From: Epiperipatus broadwayi
Lineage: Eukaryota; Onychophora; Udeonychophora; Euonychophora; Peripatidae
Direction of reading: 5' to 3'
DNA length: 64,000 bases
Assembly: GCA_028023455.1 (NCBI GenBank)
Contig: JAQFVV010006427.1
Coordinates: 1,116,001 to 1,180,000 of the forward strand
In this document: in pieces, positions 60,141 to 64,000 of the stretch
Position numbering within the stretch: the first letter of the stretch is position 1
How the letters are laid out: every line of letters starts with the position of its first letter
Translations under genes and position numbers: made by a program
The notes under the pieces: generated by a model
Database searches by the model: none
What the model was told of the DNA's origin: nothing
What the model saw: the letters and a program-made list of their open reading frames with translations, nothing else

Positions 60141-63100
60141 TAGTTTATTTTAGAATAGCAAAAATCAATTGTAGCTTTATAAATAAAGATTGTTTTGTAA
60201 TTTCTTTTACATTTCTTTGAGTCATCTAAGTGAGAGAGTTATACTAATGATAATTTTTAAAATTTACATTATGTCTTGAGTAGTACCAATCAATATATAA
60301 AGTTTCTATAATTACTTTAAAATAACATAAGAAAAATCCTTACTAATAATATTTAAAATAATTTTTTGATTCATGTAATCACCATTGCCACCTTTGATTT
60401 TCTAAAGTGTTATTATCTTAAAGGCAGTCATACCTTGAGATATATTACTATTAAAAAGTAAAAGATAATATACAAGAGCTTTTTATTTTTTTTAAAAATT
60501 TAGAAAAAAGGTTGCTCTTATTAAATAATTTTCTCTGTAAAAATCTGTCAGTATTATCAGAAAGTTTGTTTACTTGGTCTTAATTATCTAATTAGTAATC
60601 AGAAAAATCATATGATGATAGAAAGTAAAGTAGTGAGAAATGTACCATTATTTGTCTTAACAAGAAAAAACAGTTTAATGCAGAAGTATATCTAACTGGG
60701 CGATATTGCGAAGGCCTTTATTAAAAAGCAAAAAATAACAGCTGAAATGAATATTTACAAATTGTTGCCAAAGCAATTAATTTAAATTATGTTCAAGGTT
60801 AAAAATATAAACTTATATAAAAATAATGTTATATAAGTTTTAAATAAGAAAAACGAAAGATTGTTACTGTTTTTAATACAATTTTTTTCTTTAAAACCTT
60901 GAAGAAACTATATTTCAGTTAAAGTAACATGATTCCAAAAGCAATGAGATATTTCACCCCAAGTATTAAAAAAAATGAAGATGTCAAAAAATTTATGCCC
61001 TATTATTACTATATTATATTACAATATATTCACATAGATTTTCAAATAAAATTTGTTTAAAAAATATTTTTTCTAGAATTATTAACTTCACTGCCTGAAA
61101 TATTGTATGATATCTATTGAGCTCGAATATAATTTCAATTTTTGAAGAGATGAAACATTTTTATTAAATTAAATTAAATCTTATTATCAACTTTAAATAA
61201 ATAACTTTGAATTTTTTTAAATTTGTTATTATACAAATTAAAGTTTATATATTATTTTATATATAGGTATTCATTAAAATTTATGTATATATTTTTTTCA
61301 CTTTTTAACATATTCTAATCACAACGGTATTATCTCCTATGTAGAAACTTGATTATTTTTATTTTTGCTATATCTTCATAACAAACTACAAAACAGATTA
61401 TTGAGGTCAATGTTTCTTTTATAACACCATAGAATTATTTTTAAAGATATTTCCCATTCTTACATAGTATTAAACTGTCCCAACATCATTCATTGATAGT
61501 CCCAACACATTAGCAGAGATGCAGTCACTATTATGGTAGTATGCTTTCTATTTTTCAGGTAGATGTAAATTCATTCAGTCTAAACATCCATAATTGTATC
61601 TGTAATAATTTCCATGATTATATTGCAGAGCAATGATTTCATCTCAGATACCCAGTTTGCAAAGTCTTTCTTCAAGACCTCCAAAATCATTTGACTACTT
61701 AGAATACAGGCCAGCTTTATAAATTTATAACTGCCAACTAATCATAATAGACAAAACAGCAAATTATTTTAAAATCATTTATATATAACTTTGATTAAAA
61801 AAATATTATCAGAGATTGTCAATGATTGATTTATTATTATTAAATTTAAAACTTCTATAGTTTACTAAAAATAGTAGCGCAACAAGTGTGAGAGTCAAAT
61901 CCTGACTCAACATATCACTTTGTTGCTTAAATATTATAAACTCAATTTTTCAGTAAAATAACTATGAAATTGCTATTAATTAAATATTGTGAGATTGTTA
62001 TTGACTACTAATCATCACATAAATATTTCTTAAAAATAAACTATTTGGTGTCTATGCATCTTATTACTTGTCTTTTTTTATTTCAACTTTTGTGAATATT
62101 AAATAGTTTTAAGAGATTAGATCATTTGTAATATTAATAAAATACACCATTTCAATCTAGTATTTAATTTTTAATCACTAGATATTTCTGTTGTTCTACA
62201 GTTTCAGTATTTTCTTTTTTTCTATTTTACCATTCATCTTTAACTGAACAATTGTGACCTTTGTTTTTAAAGATATATTTGTACACCTAATAATGTCTTT
62301 CTGGATTCTCATTATACATTTTCTCATTTTGCAATGCATCTTTTATTTTGTGAATTTTTTTGATAGTGATGAATAATTTAAAAAAAAAAATTTCTTTATT
62401 GTTTTTTTTTTTAATTTTCTTAATAAGTGCCATATCTTTTTCATTCTTTTTTATAATTATGCCATCAAAATATTTAATAGAGTTGAACTTTTCTCCATCA
62501 AACTTCAATTTACACTTGTGAATTAATAATTTAAGTGAGAGAAATAATTATGATGTTATTTACAATATGGATGTAAAATAGTAGAAAAGTTTAATAAAAA
62601 TAATTGTTTTATTATATATATGTTGTGCACTTTTTATAAGCCCAGTCTATTCTAAAATAAAATTTTGGTGTATAATTTTAAATTTTACAAATCCAATAAT
62701 ATTTACTTATTAAAAGAAGACAATAATGACATATTAGATCATAGGATTTAAACTTGGGTTTAGCTAATGGAAATTTATAAATGATCTTAACTCAAAATAC
62801 ATATAGATAATAACCTACAGAGTCATATATATGCAGATGGATGAACAATTAATATTATTTAGTATTTAAAACCAGTGAAGTTTAAATTGTAATTTTGTAA
62901 ACATAATGCGTAATAGAGACTAATAATTATTGTTTGTGCACATTTGATTTTAAAAATAGAAATTATTTATCTTCAAATCTTGCTATATTTAAAAGTAAAT
63001 AAATAAGGTTTAATTTTACAAAATACTGATTTAAAATTAAAACAGTAAATTCTATCTTTATTTAATTTCTAAAAATATTGTATTTCAATATTTTTTAAAA

Positions 63101-63190
63101 ACGAAAAACCGGTCATTTTAAAATAATAAACGAAAAAACTTGGAAGGTAAATCTATGTTGTTATAAACAGAAAAAGGTGGGAAATATTAG

Positions 63191-63197
63191 CCAATCA
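63191..63197 (+). promoter_or_regulatory. CCAAT-box-like motif upstream of the right-arm frame
   Basis: ccaatca lies about 300 bp before the first ATG of the frame at 63494, mirrored at 54771-54777 in the left arm. No TATA motif with good spacing was found, so promoter function is only a possibility. Confidence 0.2.
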
Positions 63198-63493
63198 AAA
63201 AGTGTCAAACAATTAGGTACTATCGAACTAGAGAAAAAAAAAAAGATTTTTTTTTTTTTTTTGGCTGGATCGTAAAATAAATAAATAGGATTTTTTTTAA
63301 AAAAAAGTTGGATTAAAAATTAAATTGCAAGCAGAAAAGTAATGAATTGTAACTGTATCGATATATTGGATAATTATAAGCTTTGTTGTTAAAATAATGG
63401 AATAAATTAATCGTTTTTCTACTGGGCAGATCAATAATCAATAATTCCCAATAATCTCTTGAAAATTAATAAATATTGAAGAAATCATCGGAG

Positions 63494-63730
63494 ATGAATG
63501 ATCAACAAATATACTCACTGAAAAAGAACAATAACTGTGCTGTGGGTAAAATGAATTGCAGTAAAAAATCAAAGGAAATAAATAAATACTGTCAATATTC
63601 AGTAAGGATAAATAAAAGAACTGTAAATCTCGGGGAAAAAGTTAAGTATATAGATTTAAGAATCAATAGAACTAAATCAGTAATAACTGAAAAGTGTTCA
63701 GTATTATTCCAGCTATATATAAAATCCTAA
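63494..63730 (+). CDS. Uncharacterised small frame in right arm, mirror of 54235-54471
   Basis: Identical protein to the left-arm frame as far as I can see. It contains KKNNNCAVGKMNC, CQYSVRINKRTVNLGEK and a hydrophobic C terminus LFQLYIKS before the TAA. A possible splice-donor string (tgtgggtaaaa) lies about 55 bases into it, so a short first exon is conceivable. The two copies point away from each other, a divergent head-to-head arrangement separated by about 9 kb. Not assigned to any family. Confidence 0.25.
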   Translation: MNDQQIYSLKKNNNCAVGKMNCSKKSKEINKYCQYSVRINKRTVNLGEKVKYIDLRINRTKSVITEKCSVLFQLYIKS

Positions 63731-64000
63731 TTACAATAAATTAGAGAGTATTTACTTTGAGAAATACCGGCTGGAATGTTAGTTGCTATAAAGTTTTAGC
63801 TGAAAAATGTTGCATGACACATATATTTTAATTCAAATCCTAAGAGTGCCATATAATATAGATAGAAATATATGTCATCTAGAATAAATAAAGCAAGCCA
63901 TAAACACATTTTTTCGCATTACTAAACAAAGAAAAAAAAAGGAAGGATTATTGCTGCTATAACTTAAATACCTCACAAATCTTAGGATAAGTAGAATGTA

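Larger units (their letters stand above)
60141..64000. repeat. Giant inverted repeat, right arm, truncated by the window end
   Basis: Reverse complement of 53966-57829. The last 20 bases of the window (ataagtagaatgta and preceding) still match the left arm, so the repeat continues outward by an unknown amount. Substitutions relative to the left arm are listed there and show that the two arms are distinct sequences. Confidence 0.93.

Noticed and set aside
53966-64000. The giant inverted repeat as a simple sequencing or assembly fold-back artefact
   Set aside because: A unique 2.3-kb spacer separates the arms and several real substitutions distinguish them. A haplotype-level misassembly is still not excluded without reads.

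Overview
This window looks like a very AT-rich, gene-poor stretch of a metazoan nuclear genome. I found no host protein-coding gene, rRNA or intact tRNA gene. The organism cannot be named from the sequence. The repeat repertoire points to an animal: Penelope-like retroelements with a GIY-YIG endonuclease, the 3' end of an RTE/Jockey-type LINE, a tRNA-derived SINE with target-site duplications (TSDs), a long terminal inverted repeat (TIR) element with Ginger- or LTR-like ends, decayed gag/ORF1-like coiled-coil frames, and (TA)n/(TG)n microsatellites. A low-GC invertebrate is plausible. Almost every open frame longer than 60 codons is either transposon debris or a chance opening in AT-rich DNA.

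Layout. 1-2.7 kb: candidate decayed LTR element on the minus strand, with a coiled-coil frame, followed by a Penelope-type terminal fragment. 4.6-5.6 kb: a polypurine tract followed by a decayed gag/ORF1-like region. 8.0-8.8 kb: a Penelope-end hairpin and a SINE with 13-bp TSDs. 10.4-12.2 kb: a foldback element whose loop received a 207-bp truncated LINE with a 9-bp TSD. 13.45-16.77 kb: a 3.3-kb near-perfect palindrome ending TGTAACGAG...CTCGTTACA and flanked by ATGT. 17.7 and 19.7 kb: two MITE-like hairpins. 22.8-23.4 kb: a repeat related to the 41-kb foldback. 23.7-33.3 kb: a direct duplication (A and B, about 1.9 kb each) flanking a decayed gag-like region, with copy B split by about 4.2 kb of foreign DNA. 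35.9-36.5 kb: two 107-bp direct repeats. 39.1-40.3 kb: a hairpin MITE and a truncated Penelope-like element with an uninterrupted 164-codon frame. 41.3-41.8 kb: a foldback. 42.6-43.6 kb: a rearranged relative of the 3.3-kb palindrome. 49.9-51.4 kb: two Penelope-like copies head to head. 51.9-52.7 kb: another foldback. 54-64 kb: a giant inverted repeat with arms of at least 3.86 kb around a 2.3-kb spacer, running off the window end.

The dominant theme is inverted duplication. At least ten independent hairpin-forming structures, from about 60 bp to about 10 kb, occur in 64 kb. They belong to clearly different families (Penelope ends, MITEs, a Ginger/LTR-like element, an unclassified giant palindrome), so either the locus or the genome seems to generate or tolerate foldbacks. 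The strongest leads are the Ginger/LTR-like palindrome, the giant inverted repeat with divergently oriented duplicate frames, and the uninterrupted Penelope GIY-YIG frame.
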